From Flavobacteriaceae bacterium CP2B (lineage in GTDB: Bacteria > Bacteroidota > Bacteroidia > Flavobacteriales > Flavobacteriaceae), in assembly GCA_001683825.1 (NCBI GenBank), contig LXTR01000056.1:1-64000 (forward strand): a stretch of 64,000 nucleotides of DNA. The letters are read 5' to 3'. Shown piece by piece: positions 39,050-48,242 of the stretch. The notes beneath the pieces are model-generated. The model worked only from the letters and a program-made list of their open reading frames with translations. It made no database searches and was not told the origin of the DNA. The position numbers and the translations under genes were made by a program. Positions within the stretch are counted from its first letter, which is position 1. Each line of letters begins with the position of its first letter.

Positions 39050-39700
39050 ATGGCACAGTCAAAATCAACTAAGAAACTATTCAACATGGCCTATGGCCTT
39101 GGAGCATCGGTGGTGATCATTGGTGCATTATTCAAGATCCTACACTGGGAATTTGGCCCCCTTACAGGTGGTCTCCTCCTGGCGGTAGGTCTTATCACCG
39201 AAGCCCTTATCTTCGCCATCAGCGCCTTTGAGCCTGTAGACGATGAATACGATTGGTCTTTGGTATACCCCGAATTAAACGGAGGTCAAACCAGCGGTAA
39301 GAATGCCGCCAAGGAGGCCAAAGAAGCAGAAGGGTTGCTATCCAGAAAGCTTGACGAATTATTGAAAGAAGCGAATATCGATGCACAGTTGTTTGACAGC
39401 CTGGGTGAAAGTATCCGCAACTTCGAAGGAGCCGCCAAAGGTATCGCCCCTACAGCTGATGCCATAGAGCACACCAAGAAGTATTCTGAAGAGCTTTCGA
39501 TGGCCGCCACGCAAATGGAGTCTTTGAACAGCCTGTACAAAGTGCAGCTGGAAAGCGCGAGCCGACAGGCTTCCATCAACGAGGAAGTGGTTCAGAACGC
39601 AGGTGCCCTGAAAGAGCAAATGGAGTCTCTGGCCTCTAACCTTTCTTCCCTGAACGGGGTATACGGTGGTATGCTGACCGCCATGGGCAGCAAGAACTAA
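39050..39700 (+). CDS. gldL: Type IX secretion / gliding motor protein GldL
   Basis: 216 residues. Two transmembrane helices lie near the N-terminus (about 12-30 and 40-62: GLGASVVIIGALFKILHWEFG and LTGGLLLAVGLITEALIFAISA), followed by a cytoplasmic helical part. GldL with GldM forms the inner-membrane proton-driven motor; the Glu within the second helix (ITEAL) is of the kind implicated in proton use. It begins 77 bases after gldK and 55 bases before gldM. Confidence 0.96.
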   Translation: MAQSKSTKKLFNMAYGLGASVVIIGALFKILHWEFGPLTGGLLLAVGLITEALIFAISAFEPVDDEYDWSLVYPELNGGQTSGKNAAKEAKEAEGLLSRKLDELLKEANIDAQLFDSLGESIRNFEGAAKGIAPTADAIEHTKKYSEELSMAATQMESLNSLYKVQLESASRQASINEEVVQNAGALKEQMESLASNLSSLNGVYGGMLTAMGSKN

Positions 39701-39755
39701 TTAGTTGCATTAACCATCCCAAATCAGAGTATTAATCAATAGCTAATTAGAAAAC

Positions 39756-41324
39756 ATGGCATCAGGAAAACAAACACCGCGTCAGAAGATGATCAATCTT
39801 ATGTATTTGATCTTCATCGCAATGCTGGCGCTTAATATGAGTAAGGAAGTCCTTGCAGCCTTCGGTCTTATGAACGAAAAGCTGGAAGCTTCCAACAGTA
39901 AAATCACAGACAACAACGAGGCATTTTTGGCAAGCCTGGAGACGAAAGCTTCGGAAGACGCTGTCAAGTATGCCGAGTTGTACCAGGATGCAAAGCAGAT
40001 AAAGCAGCTTTCGCAGGAATATTTTACCTACCTGGAGAATTTGAAGAAGAGTATGGTTGCGGATGTCGAAGACGCCAAGGACTACCAGATCATGGACAAA
40101 TCGGACTATCTCGACCAGAAATTTTGGCAAGGCGATAACCTGGCCCCCGAAGGAAAAGAGTTTATGAAAAGGATTGGGGAATACCGTGACCAGGTGCTGA
40201 ACATCCTTGGCGATGACTTCGCGGAAGTGAAGGATATCGTAAACGCCCGTTTTAAAACAGGCGATGCCAATGGAAAAGTAGCGCGCAGGGACGGAGTGAA
40301 GGTCGACTGGATCAATTACCACTACGAAGGGTTCCCGTTGATCGCTTCCCTGACCAAACTGACCGCCCTGCAATCGGATATCAAAGCCACTGAAGAAGCC
40401 GCTTTGAAAGCCATGCTCCAGGGTGAGCTCACCAGCCAGGTGTCTCTGTCCAACTTTTCTACATTGTTGGAGCAGGAAAAAGCCGCCTTCTATTCAGGTG
40501 AAAAGTTCCAGGGGAATATTGTCCTGGGAAAAACCGATAAATCCGCCAAGCCTGTAAGGGCAGACCTCAAACTGGATGGCCGCCAACTTACAGAAGGCAA
40601 AGACTACCAGCTGGAAGAAGGAGGCGTGAAAATGTTGATCAGCGCGGGGAATCCCGGGGATCACGAAATTGCTGGAAACCTGTATTACATGCAGGACGGT
40701 GAAGAGAAAGAAGTTCCTGTGAAGAATACCTTCTCTACCATCAGCAAGCCCAATGCCGCGGTAATCGCTGCAGATAAGATGAACGTTGTATACCGTGGGG
40801 TGGCCAACCCAATGACCATCTCCATACCCGGAATCCCCGACAACAAAGTCACTGCCTCAGCACCCGGCCTTACCCGAAGGAGCGGAAGCCAGTACGTGAT
40901 GAATCCGGGCACCGGAAGGACGGTGACCATTGTAGCCTCGGGAGTATTGCCAGACGGGCAAAGGATCAACACGCCTGCCGAGTTCAGGATCAAGGATATC
41001 CCAAGGCCGGCCGGATCTGTTCGCGGTGAAGCCGGAAGTGTGCAGATGCCAAGGAAAAACCTGGAGATTTCAACGGTTGGCGCTTTGCTGGAAGACTTTG
41101 ATTTTGACCTGAACCTCGCGGTAAGCGGATTCAAGTTCAAAGTTCCCGGGCAGCCTACCGTGGATGTCAATGGCAACAAGCTGGATGACAGGGCTAAATC
41201 TGCCCTCCGACGCGCCAGCAGGGGTGATGCAGTTCAGATCTTTGATATTGAAGCCTACATCACCAATAACAAAGGGTATAAATTGAAGAAGGTATCTCCC
41301 GTAGTTGTGGAGATCACGAACTAA
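39756..41324 (+). CDS. gldM: Type IX secretion / gliding motor protein GldM
   Basis: 522 residues. The N-terminus ASGKQTPRQKMINLMYLIFI leads into the single transmembrane helix (about 14-32), after which the protein extends into the periplasm as a helical domain (about 40-220) and beta-rich domains ending with VSPVVVEITN. GldM pairs with GldL as motor and reaches the GldK/GldN ring. Length is the family norm. The gene lies 55 bases after gldL and 20 bases before gldN. Confidence 0.96.
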   Translation: MASGKQTPRQKMINLMYLIFIAMLALNMSKEVLAAFGLMNEKLEASNSKITDNNEAFLASLETKASEDAVKYAELYQDAKQIKQLSQEYFTYLENLKKSMVADVEDAKDYQIMDKSDYLDQKFWQGDNLAPEGKEFMKRIGEYRDQVLNILGDDFAEVKDIVNARFKTGDANGKVARRDGVKVDWINYHYEGFPLIASLTKLTALQSDIKATEEAALKAMLQGELTSQVSLSNFSTLLEQEKAAFYSGEKFQGNIVLGKTDKSAKPVRADLKLDGRQLTEGKDYQLEEGGVKMLISAGNPGDHEIAGNLYYMQDGEEKEVPVKNTFSTISKPNAAVIAADKMNVVYRGVANPMTISIPGIPDNKVTASAPGLTRRSGSQYVMNPGTGRTVTIVASGVLPDGQRINTPAEFRIKDIPRPAGSVRGEAGSVQMPRKNLEISTVGALLEDFDFDLNLAVSGFKFKVPGQPTVDVNGNKLDDRAKSALRRASRGDAVQIFDIEAYITNNKGYKLKKVSPVVVEITN

Positions 41325-41344
41325 GAACGATAAATTGTAATTTT

Positions 41345-42247
41345 ATGAATTGGAAGCATGTAATATTGGTTGGAGTCCTCTCCGCGCTACCGGTGGCTGC
41401 CATGGCTCAGGCAAATATCCTGAATGCCAAAAAGCCAGAGCAAATCGGCAAGAAGACCGAAGCGCAGATCCTGGCCGACAATGACGTTTTCCTGGAGTAT
41501 GGTTATGTGGATGACAGGGATATCCTTTGGTCCAAAACCGTATGGGAGGTCATCGACCTGGACCAACGGGTGAATTTCCCCCTCTATTATCCGCTGGACA
41601 CCATTGATATTGGTGCCGACCGCCGTTCGCTTTACGATGTGCTTATCAAGAACATCAAAAACGGCAAACTGACGGATGTATATGTGGATTCCTATTTCAC
41701 GGAGAAGCGGAAGTTCAGTGACCTGGCGGCAACGCTTAAAAAAGTGGATACCACCGATCTCGGATACGAGCAATACAATGCCGGCGAGCAAATCTCCCCT
41801 GAGTATATCAACCAGCGGGAGTTGACGGCAGCCGATATAGAAGAGTACCGTATCAAAGGGATCTGGTATTTCGACAAGCGCCAGGGGGAACTGAAGTACC
41901 GTATGCTGGGGATTGCCCCGGTGGCCCCCGATGTCAACTTCATAGATGATGAAAGCATGTCGCCTGAAGATGCCAAAGTAGAATTGTTCTGGGTATGGTT
42001 TCCCAGTGCAAGGCAGATCCTTCACGAAGCCAAGGTGTTTAACCAAAGGAATTCGGCCATGCCCATATCCTTTGATATGCTGCTGAATTCGCGCAGGTTC
42101 AATGCCACCATCTATAAGGAAGACAACGTACACGGCGATCGTGAGATCACTGAATACATTGCTGACAACGCCCTGTTCCAGTTACTGGAATCGCAACGGA
42201 TCAAAGAAGAGATCCGCGACCGCGAACAGGATATGTGGGCCTACTAG
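41345..42247 (+). CDS. gldN: Type IX secretion / gliding protein GldN
   Basis: 300 residues with a signal peptide ending AAMAQ (about residue 22). Seen: the GldN core DDRDILWSKTVWEVIDLDQRVNFPLYYP and the FWVWFPSARQILHEAKVFN segment. GldN (PorN) forms the periplasmic ring with GldK. It is the last gene of the set; a strong terminator follows about 95 bases later. Confidence 0.96.
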   Translation: MNWKHVILVGVLSALPVAAMAQANILNAKKPEQIGKKTEAQILADNDVFLEYGYVDDRDILWSKTVWEVIDLDQRVNFPLYYPLDTIDIGADRRSLYDVLIKNIKNGKLTDVYVDSYFTEKRKFSDLAATLKKVDTTDLGYEQYNAGEQISPEYINQRELTAADIEEYRIKGIWYFDKRQGELKYRMLGIAPVAPDVNFIDDESMSPEDAKVELFWVWFPSARQILHEAKVFNQRNSAMPISFDMLLNSRRFNATIYKEDNVHGDREITEYIADNALFQLLESQRIKEEIRDREQDMWAY

Positions 42248-42340
42248 CAGGAGGGCAACGCCAAATTTGATTGTGCCCATGAATAGCTGAGGAGCTATAT
42301 AATACCTGAAAATGCATTCCAATTCATATAGAAGATAAGA

Positions 42341-42366
42341 ACCCCGGCCCAGGCCGGGGTTTTTTG
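42341..42366 (+). terminator. Rho-independent terminator of gldKLMN
   Basis: ACCCCGGCC (42341-42349) and GGCCGGGGT (42352-42360) form a GC-rich hairpin followed by a run of Ts. Confidence 0.92.
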
Positions 42367-42423
42367 TTGGGCCAATGGGAACCCCTTGCAAGGGTTTTTG
42401 CACGCGCATCCTGGGACCTTTTG

Positions 42424-42431
42424 TATTTTAG
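42424..42431 (+). promoter_or_regulatory. -7-like promoter element of the FAD oxidoreductase gene
   Basis: TATTTTAG differs from TAnnTTTG by one base and ends only four bases before the ATG at 42436. A TTG lies 23 bases upstream. If used, the mRNA would be leaderless or nearly so. Confidence 0.45.
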
Positions 42432-42435
42432 CGCC

Positions 42436-43524
42436 ATGGAAGATTATCTGGTGGTAGGGCTCGGCCTGGCAGGCATCGCTTTTTGCGAAACCCTTGAACG
42501 CAACGGGAAGTCGTTCCGGGTCATCGATGAAGATAGCCGGAGTGCTTCCAGGATAGCGGGGGGGCTATACAACCCTGTGGTACTTAAACGCCTCAACCGC
42601 GCCTGGAAGGCCGATGTCCAATTGCCCCTGGTAGCCCCTTTTTACCGTGCCCTGGAACAAAAATTACAGCGTAGGTTCCACTTTGAAACACCGGTGTTCA
42701 GGAGGTTTTCCTCCATCCAGGAACAAAACCAGTGGTTTGCGGCCGCAGACGACCCCCTCCTGCAGCCCTATCTGGCCAGCGGGGTAGTCCCGAACCGAAA
42801 TCAGGCCCTTGACGCCCCTTTCGGGTTTGGCAGGGTATTGGGTACCGGGAGGGTGGATACAGCCGCACTGCTGTCGGCCTACAGGGGTTCCTTGCTGAGC
42901 AGGGGGCTGTTACTTCAGGAACAATTTGACCACGGTAAGTTGCTTATTGAGCCCAAAAGTGTGGCCTATGGCTCCGTGAAGGCATCCAAAATAGTATTCG
43001 CTACCGGCTCCGGAATGGCCATGAACCCGTATTTTACGTATTTGCCACTACAGGGGAACAAGGGAGAATACCTGGAAATCCTGGCTCCGGCCCTGGGGGA
43101 AGAGCGGGTGGTCAAAGCCTCGGTATTCCTGATCCCGCTGGGAGGGGGGCGCTATAGTGTGGGGGCCACGTATAACTGGAAAGATCAAAGCCCTGGCCCC
43201 ACGCCCGATGCCAGGGCCTACCTGGAGAAAAAACTGGCAGATTTGTTGAATTGCCCCTATGAGGTCATCGGGCAGGTAGCCGGGATCCGGCCAACGGTAC
43301 CAGACCGCAGGCCCCTGGTGGGAAGGCACCCCCAATACGGAAACCTCTTCGTGTTGAACGGTTTTGGTTCCCGGGGGGTCATGACCGCCCCATTTGCCGC
43401 GCAGCAGTTGTTTGAAGCCGCGGAGGGGAAGGGAGCCCTGGATCCCGAGTTCAATATAGATCGCTTTAAATCGCGCTATCCAGTTTGCGGGAACCCGCAT
43501 CGGCCGCAGGGTCGTAATGGATAA
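42436..43524 (+). CDS. FAD-dependent amine/amino-acid oxidoreductase, DAO family
   Basis: 362 residues. The N-terminal dinucleotide-binding motif is GLGLAG in YLVVGLGLAGIAFCETLERNG, followed by the acidic residue of the FAD-binding strand (VIDED). Further DAO features are a middle TGRVDTAALL segment, KIVFATGSGM and the C-terminal GIRPTVPDRRPLVGRHP ... FGSRGVMTAPF. DAO enzymes oxidise amine or amino-acid substrates; which one cannot be told. No signal peptide. The last 59 bases overlap the end of the opposing DUF983 gene. Confidence 0.88.
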   Translation: MEDYLVVGLGLAGIAFCETLERNGKSFRVIDEDSRSASRIAGGLYNPVVLKRLNRAWKADVQLPLVAPFYRALEQKLQRRFHFETPVFRRFSSIQEQNQWFAAADDPLLQPYLASGVVPNRNQALDAPFGFGRVLGTGRVDTAALLSAYRGSLLSRGLLLQEQFDHGKLLIEPKSVAYGSVKASKIVFATGSGMAMNPYFTYLPLQGNKGEYLEILAPALGEERVVKASVFLIPLGGGRYSVGATYNWKDQSPGPTPDARAYLEKKLADLLNCPYEVIGQVAGIRPTVPDRRPLVGRHPQYGNLFVLNGFGSRGVMTAPFAAQQLFEAAEGKGALDPEFNIDRFKSRYPVCGNPHRPQGRNG

Positions 43525-43873
43525 AGAAATTGATCCAGATATTCCGGGAAAGGCGGATGATAACCGGCAGGAACACCACCAGGGTACCCACAATGGCGAT
43601 AAAGGTATTTAACAAACCCGCGCCAATGATGAGGTAGGAGATCACAAAGGCGGCAACAGCAAAAGCAATACCCACGGCATAACTCACATACATGGCACCA
43701 TAGAAAAAAGAGGGTTCTATTTTGTAGCGGGTGCCGCAATGCGAGCAACGCTCCTGCATCTTAAAAATACTCCCCAGGGCATACGGGTTTTTAACCTTGT
43801 ACATCGATTCACTATGGCATTTCGGGCAAGTTCCTGTTAAAATGCTGTAGAGTTTGTTTCCTTTTTTTAACAT
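43466..43873 (-). CDS. DUF983-family small membrane protein
   Basis: 135 residues. The N-terminal cytoplasmic part has two Cys-x-x-Cys pairs (TCPKCHS and RCSHCGT), probably one zinc site, followed by two hydrophobic segments (about 55-78 and 80-103). This matches DUF983, a family of unknown function. The ATG at 43873 is chosen over an in-frame TTG at 43879. Its promoter has the same design as those of the sulfur cluster at 56-64 kb (operator at 43921-43934), so it may belong to the same regulon. It ends inside the convergent FAD oxidoreductase gene. Confidence 0.85.
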   Translation of the reverse strand: MLKKGNKLYSILTGTCPKCHSESMYKVKNPYALGSIFKMQERCSHCGTRYKIEPSFFYGAMYVSYAVGIAFAVAAFVISYLIIGAGLLNTFIAIVGTLVVFLPVIIRLSRNIWINFFIHYDPAADAGSRKLDSAI

Positions 43874-43890
43874 TTGCAAAAAAATTTCGG

Positions 43891-43898
43891 TAAAGGTA
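43891..43898 (-). promoter_or_regulatory. -7-like promoter element of the DUF983 gene
   Basis: TACCTTTA on the minus strand, one mismatch to TAnnTTTG, 17 bases before the ATG. It is separated by exactly 22 bases from the inverted repeat at 43921-43934. Confidence 0.6.
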
Positions 43899-43920
43899 CA
43901 TATTCAAAGTATTTTCCTCT

Positions 43921-43934
43921 GTAACTAAGGTCAC
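43921..43934 (-). promoter_or_regulatory. Crp/Fnr-type operator copy F (DUF983 / ABC-F)
   Basis: Minus strand GTGAC-CTTA-GTTAC (plus strand GTAAC-TAAG-GTCAC). It has the same half-sites and the same 22-base distance to the -7 element as the five operators at 56-64 kb. It also ends five bases before the start codon of the divergent ABC-F gene and could block that gene. Confidence 0.6.
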
Positions 43935-43939
43935 ATTTC

Positions 43940-45868
43940 ATGTTAAACATTCACAATCTTTCTGTATCCTTCGGGGGCGAATACCTCTTCGAGGAAATCG
44001 CCTTTCGCCTCAATCCCGGCGACCGGGTAGGGCTTATCGGGAAGAACGGGGCCGGGAAATCTACCTTACTGAAATTGCTGGCGGGCGATTTGGCGCCGGA
44101 TTCGGGCGCTATTGCCACAGACAAGGAAACCCGTATCGGCTTTTTGCGGCAGGATATAGATTTTGAACAGGGGCGTACCGTCCTGGAAGAAGCGCACCAG
44201 GCCTTTACCGCCATCAAATCCATGGAGTTGCAGCTGGATGCTGTAAACCGACAGCTGGCAGAACGGGAAGACTACGAGAGCGAAGGGTACCACCAGCTCA
44301 TGGTAGACCTGAACGACCTGACGCACCGGTACGAGATCCTGGGGGGGTACCACTACCAGGGCGAAACGGAGAAAATCCTGAAAGGACTGGGGTTTAAACG
44401 GAGCGATTTTGACCGGCAGACCGATACTTTTTCCGGGGGATGGCGCATGCGGCTTGAATTGGCAAAGCTTTTATTACAGCAAAACGATGTCCTGCTTTTG
44501 GATGAGCCAACCAACCACCTGGACATAGAATCCATCATCTGGCTGGAGCAATTTCTGAAACAGTTTGGCGGGGCCGTGGTCATTGTATCACACGATAAGA
44601 TGTTCCTCGACAATGTCACCAACCGGACCATAGAAATCTCACTGGGGCGTATCTATGATTACAACCAGCCCTACAGCAAATATCTTGTCCTGAGGGAGGA
44701 GATCAGGGAGCAGCAGCTCAATGCACAAAAGAACCAGGAACGGGAAATCCAGCAGGCGGAACGCCTGATCGAAAAATTCAGGGCAAAATCTTCCAAGGCT
44801 TCCATGGCGCAATCCCTCATTAAGAAGCTGGACCGCATGGAGCGCATTGAAGTGGATGCGGTAGACCAGAGTGCCATGAAGGTGCGTTTTACGGTTTCGG
44901 TCACCCCGGGGAAAGTGGTGGCCGAGATGCAGGGGCTGTCCAAGAGCTATGGCGACAAAAAGGTACTTGACGATATTGAACTGCTGCTAGACCGGGACAG
45001 CAAGGTAGCCTTTGTAGGCCAAAACGGGCAGGGTAAAACCACCCTGGCGAGGATTCTCGTAGGCGAACTGGAGTACCAGGGGCACCTGAAGATGGGCCAC
45101 AATGTGCAAATTGGGTACTTTGCCCAGAACCAGGCAGAATACCTGGATGGCAAAAAGACGGTCCTGGATACGATGATCGATGCCGCCAACGAAGGGAACC
45201 GTACCAAGGTGAGGGACATCCTGGGCGCCTTCCTGTTTGGCGGGGAAGACGTGCATAAACAGGTACGGGTGCTTTCCGGAGGGGAGCGGAACCGGCTCGC
45301 CCTGGCCAAACTGCTGTTGCAGCCTTTCAACGTGCTGGTCATGGATGAACCTACCAACCACCTCGATATCATGTCGAAAAATGTGCTGAAGGAAGCGCTC
45401 AGGAATTTTGACGGGACCCTGGTATTGGTCTCCCACGACCGCGATTTCCTGCAGGGGCTTACCAATAAGGTGTATGAATTCAGGGACCAGAAGATCCGGG
45501 AGTACCTGGGGGATATCAATTACTACCTGCAGGAAAGGCAGGCCGAAGATTTCAGGGCCATAGAGAAGAAAACGGAGGCAGGAAAACAAAAAGGAATACG
45601 GAAAAATACCGAAAAGGACTACAAAGACCAGAAGCGCCTTAAGTCGTTGAAGAATCAACTCAGCACCGTGGAAGGGGAGATATCCGCCCTGGAAAAAACA
45701 GTGTCAGAGATTGATTACCAGCTACATATGAACTATGACCAGACCATTGCCAGGGATAATTTCTTTGAAGATTACCAGGAAAAAAAGAAAGACCTGGAAA
45801 CCCTTATGAAACGATGGGAGGACCTGAGCCTCAGACTGGAAAAACTCAGGAAGGAACAGGCCACCTGA
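43940..45868 (+). CDS. ABC-F family ATPase
   Basis: 642 residues, two ATP-binding domains and no membrane helices. Domain 1: Walker A GKNGAGKST (34-42), signature FSGGW, Walker B LLLDEPTNHLD. Domain 2: Walker A GQNGQGKTT, signature LSGGERNR, Walker B LVMDEPTNHLD. The linker (about 240-300) is charged and helical, and the last 90 residues form a predicted coiled coil (IEKKTEAGKQKGIRKN onward) as in Uup-type ABC-F proteins. These act on ribosomes or, for Uup, on DNA stability and ribosome assembly. The exact subfamily is not decided. A Crp/Fnr-type palindrome lies directly before its start. Confidence 0.92.
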   Translation: MLNIHNLSVSFGGEYLFEEIAFRLNPGDRVGLIGKNGAGKSTLLKLLAGDLAPDSGAIATDKETRIGFLRQDIDFEQGRTVLEEAHQAFTAIKSMELQLDAVNRQLAEREDYESEGYHQLMVDLNDLTHRYEILGGYHYQGETEKILKGLGFKRSDFDRQTDTFSGGWRMRLELAKLLLQQNDVLLLDEPTNHLDIESIIWLEQFLKQFGGAVVIVSHDKMFLDNVTNRTIEISLGRIYDYNQPYSKYLVLREEIREQQLNAQKNQEREIQQAERLIEKFRAKSSKASMAQSLIKKLDRMERIEVDAVDQSAMKVRFTVSVTPGKVVAEMQGLSKSYGDKKVLDDIELLLDRDSKVAFVGQNGQGKTTLARILVGELEYQGHLKMGHNVQIGYFAQNQAEYLDGKKTVLDTMIDAANEGNRTKVRDILGAFLFGGEDVHKQVRVLSGGERNRLALAKLLLQPFNVLVMDEPTNHLDIMSKNVLKEALRNFDGTLVLVSHDRDFLQGLTNKVYEFRDQKIREYLGDINYYLQERQAEDFRAIEKKTEAGKQKGIRKNTEKDYKDQKRLKSLKNQLSTVEGEISALEKTVSEIDYQLHMNYDQTIARDNFFEDYQEKKKDLETLMKRWEDLSLRLEKLRKEQAT

Positions 45869-46044
45869 GGGCCGCTTTTTCACTTCACCACAGAATACCC
45901 TGATTTTACAACAAATATGGCCCGTTTGTCGACAAAATGGTGCATATTCCCGTTGAACTTGCTACATTTGACTGTAAGTAAATTCCTTACAACGAGGTGG
46001 AAAAAGTTTGAATTCCAGGTTATAAATTCTTTTAGTTGCCAGAT

Positions 46045-46923
46045 ATGCGTCAATCCCAACTGCTACTCATTTTATTTCTGGGCTGTATGCTTATGGTCCA
46101 GGCCAAAATCCCGGGAGCGGAGAAAAAGGCCCTTATAGATCTTTATGAAAGCACCAATGGCTACCATTGGGTCAAAAAATGGGACCTCGAGGCACCGGTA
46201 ACCGACTGGTACGGGGTGAAAGTGAAGGATAACCATGTTGTTGAGATCAACCTGTTCAGGAACAACCTGATGGGGCCGTTGCCGGAGAGCATCGGGGACT
46301 TGAGTGGGCTGACCCTGCTTAACCTGGCGTTCAATAACATTACCGGAGAACTACCAGCGGCACTTGTGAAGCTGGATCAACTGAAAGTACTGAAGCTTGA
46401 AATGAACCGCATCAAGGGCCCGATCCCGCACGATATCGGTAAAATGGCGAGCCTGCAGGAACTTTCGGCCTTTAATAACTTTTTAACCGGCCGCATCCCG
46501 GAAAGCCTTGGGGAAATTACCCAGCTGCGTGTCCTGAATTTGTCCAGCAACAAGCTTTGGGGAGAGATCCCGAACAGTATCGGCAAACTGGTGCAACTGG
46601 AAAGCCTTGGGTTGTTCGAGAACTCCCTTTATGGGCAAATCCCCGAAGAAATGGGGAAATTGGTCATGCTCAAGGAACTGGTCCTGGCCAACAACAAATT
46701 GGGGGGTGAAATCCCACAGGCGTTTGAGCAGTTGGCCAGCCTTAAGGTACTGCAAATACAAAACAATGAGTTTGAATCCTTCAAAACCCTGGAAACCATG
46801 GACCGGGGACAATTCCTGGTGATAGATTACGACAAGAAGGAGGACTTTGAAAACTTCAAGGACGTCGATTTTTCCCGAACACGGATGGCGGATACCAAGT
46901 TCGAGGATGACCCGGATGAGTAA
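46045..46923 (+). CDS. Exported leucine-rich repeat protein, plant-like type
   Basis: 292 residues. A signal peptide (MRQSQLLLILFLGCMLMVQA) is followed by an N-terminal cap (KALIDLYESTNGYHWVKKW ... DWYGVKV) and about seven LRRs of 23-24 residues, each with the pattern LxxLxLxxNxLxGxIPxxIGxLxxL. The IP/GxIP feature is the plant-type LRR class, also seen in marine Bacteroidota. The C-terminal 40 residues are acidic and lack a type IX sorting signal I can recognise. The ATG at 46045 follows the alternative TTG at 46036 and starts the signal peptide. Role: probably protein or glycan binding at the surface. Confidence 0.85.
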   Translation: MRQSQLLLILFLGCMLMVQAKIPGAEKKALIDLYESTNGYHWVKKWDLEAPVTDWYGVKVKDNHVVEINLFRNNLMGPLPESIGDLSGLTLLNLAFNNITGELPAALVKLDQLKVLKLEMNRIKGPIPHDIGKMASLQELSAFNNFLTGRIPESLGEITQLRVLNLSSNKLWGEIPNSIGKLVQLESLGLFENSLYGQIPEEMGKLVMLKELVLANNKLGGEIPQAFEQLASLKVLQIQNNEFESFKTLETMDRGQFLVIDYDKKEDFENFKDVDFSRTRMADTKFEDDPDE

Positions 46924-46958
46924 ATTATCGTGATCATTTAGTATAGTTAGTTTTAAAA

Positions 46959-46982
46959 GGATGCCCTGGCATCCTTTTTTTT
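46959..46982 (+). terminator. Rho-independent terminator after the LRR gene
   Basis: GGATGCC (46959-46965) pairs with GGCATCC (46968-46974), loop CT, then eight Ts. Confidence 0.85.
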
Positions 46983-47090
46983 ATATCCCTGATAATCTGG
47001 CGTTAGGGCGCTATTTAAGATATATTTAACGCAGCCCGCTTAAACTTATGGATAGTTTTGTCATCTAATCCATTGTTTTTAATCCACCGC

Positions 47091-48239
47091 ATGAATTTAA
47101 GAAAGATCATAGGGGCTATTTTGGGAGTGCTGATCATTGTTGCTTCTATCTACGGGGCCATCTATATTGTAAAAAGCAAGAACACCCCCAGGCCCAAGCC
47201 GGCCAAGGTGGTAAAAACAGTGCTGGTAGATACCGTGAATAATGGCGTGGTACCTATTATCGTGCCCGCCAACGGGAATTTGGTGGCCAGGAACCGGGTC
47301 GAACTCTATTCTGAGGTACAGGGGATCTTCCAGCGGGGGAACAAGCTCTTTAAACCGGGGCAGGCCTACCGTTCTGGCGAGACCATTATCGGGATCGACG
47401 ACGCGGAGTATTACGCCAGCGTGCAATCGGCCAAAAGCAACCTCTACAACCTGATAACCTCCATCATGCCCGACCTGCGGTTGGACTATCCGGAAGTCAC
47501 TGCCAAATGGCAGGCCTACCTGAGCAACTTTGATATCCACAAAACGACCCCGGAGCTTCCTGAAATGAGTACGGAAAAGGAAAAGTACTTTATTTCGGGC
47601 CGCGGCATCCTCACCAATTATTACAATGTCAAGAACATGGAGCAGCGCCTTGCCAAATACCGTATCAGGGCCCCGTTTAACGGGGTGCTTACCGAGGCAC
47701 TGGTTACCGAAGGCACCCTTATACGTTCCGGGCAGAAACTGGGGGAATTTATAGATACCGGGATCTATGAACTGGAGGTGGCTGTCAGCAAGACCTTCAG
47801 TGACCTGCTGAAGGTGGGGGAAAAGGTAGCACTGACCAACCTCAATGGGCGCAAGACCTACGAAGGAACCGTGTCGCGTATCAATGCGCGGGTAGATCAG
47901 ACCTCCCAAACCATCACCGCCTTTATCGAAGTACGTGACCCCGAGCTTAAGGAAGGCATGTACCTGGAAGCCAACCTGAATGCCAGGGACGAAACCGATG
48001 CGATTGAAATAGACCGTGGCCTGCTGCTTGAAAACGATCAGATATTTGTGGTTCGCGATTCCATCCTCGACCTGGTCGATGTGCAACCGGTATATTTTTC
48101 TACCGGGACCGTGGTGCTCAAAGGGGTTCCCGACGGCACTACAATTGTTTCCAAACCCGTGGTGGGGGCCTATGCCGGGATGTTGGTAAAGGTATACGAT
48201 GAAAATACGATGGCCGAACAGGTGTCCAATCCCAACTAG
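47091..48239 (+). CDS. RND efflux periplasmic adaptor
   Basis: 382 residues. One N-terminal hydrophobic segment (about 5-25) anchors it; then come the split lipoyl/barrel halves typical of membrane-fusion proteins (VPANGNLVARNRVELYSEVQGIF and FNGVLTEALVTEGTLIRSGQKLGEF), a short alpha hairpin, and C-terminal beta domains. It links the inner-membrane pump and the outer-membrane channel. The ATG at 47091 is chosen because the membrane segment follows directly. The pump gene starts four bases after its stop. Confidence 0.93.
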   Translation: MNLRKIIGAILGVLIIVASIYGAIYIVKSKNTPRPKPAKVVKTVLVDTVNNGVVPIIVPANGNLVARNRVELYSEVQGIFQRGNKLFKPGQAYRSGETIIGIDDAEYYASVQSAKSNLYNLITSIMPDLRLDYPEVTAKWQAYLSNFDIHKTTPELPEMSTEKEKYFISGRGILTNYYNVKNMEQRLAKYRIRAPFNGVLTEALVTEGTLIRSGQKLGEFIDTGIYELEVAVSKTFSDLLKVGEKVALTNLNGRKTYEGTVSRINARVDQTSQTITAFIEVRDPELKEGMYLEANLNARDETDAIEIDRGLLLENDQIFVVRDSILDLVDVQPVYFSTGTVVLKGVPDGTTIVSKPVVGAYAGMLVKVYDENTMAEQVSNPN

Positions 48240-48242
48240 CGC

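Noticed and set aside
45917-46138. Open frame of 73 codons before the LRR gene
   Set aside because: It overlaps the LRR signal peptide in another frame and looks random.
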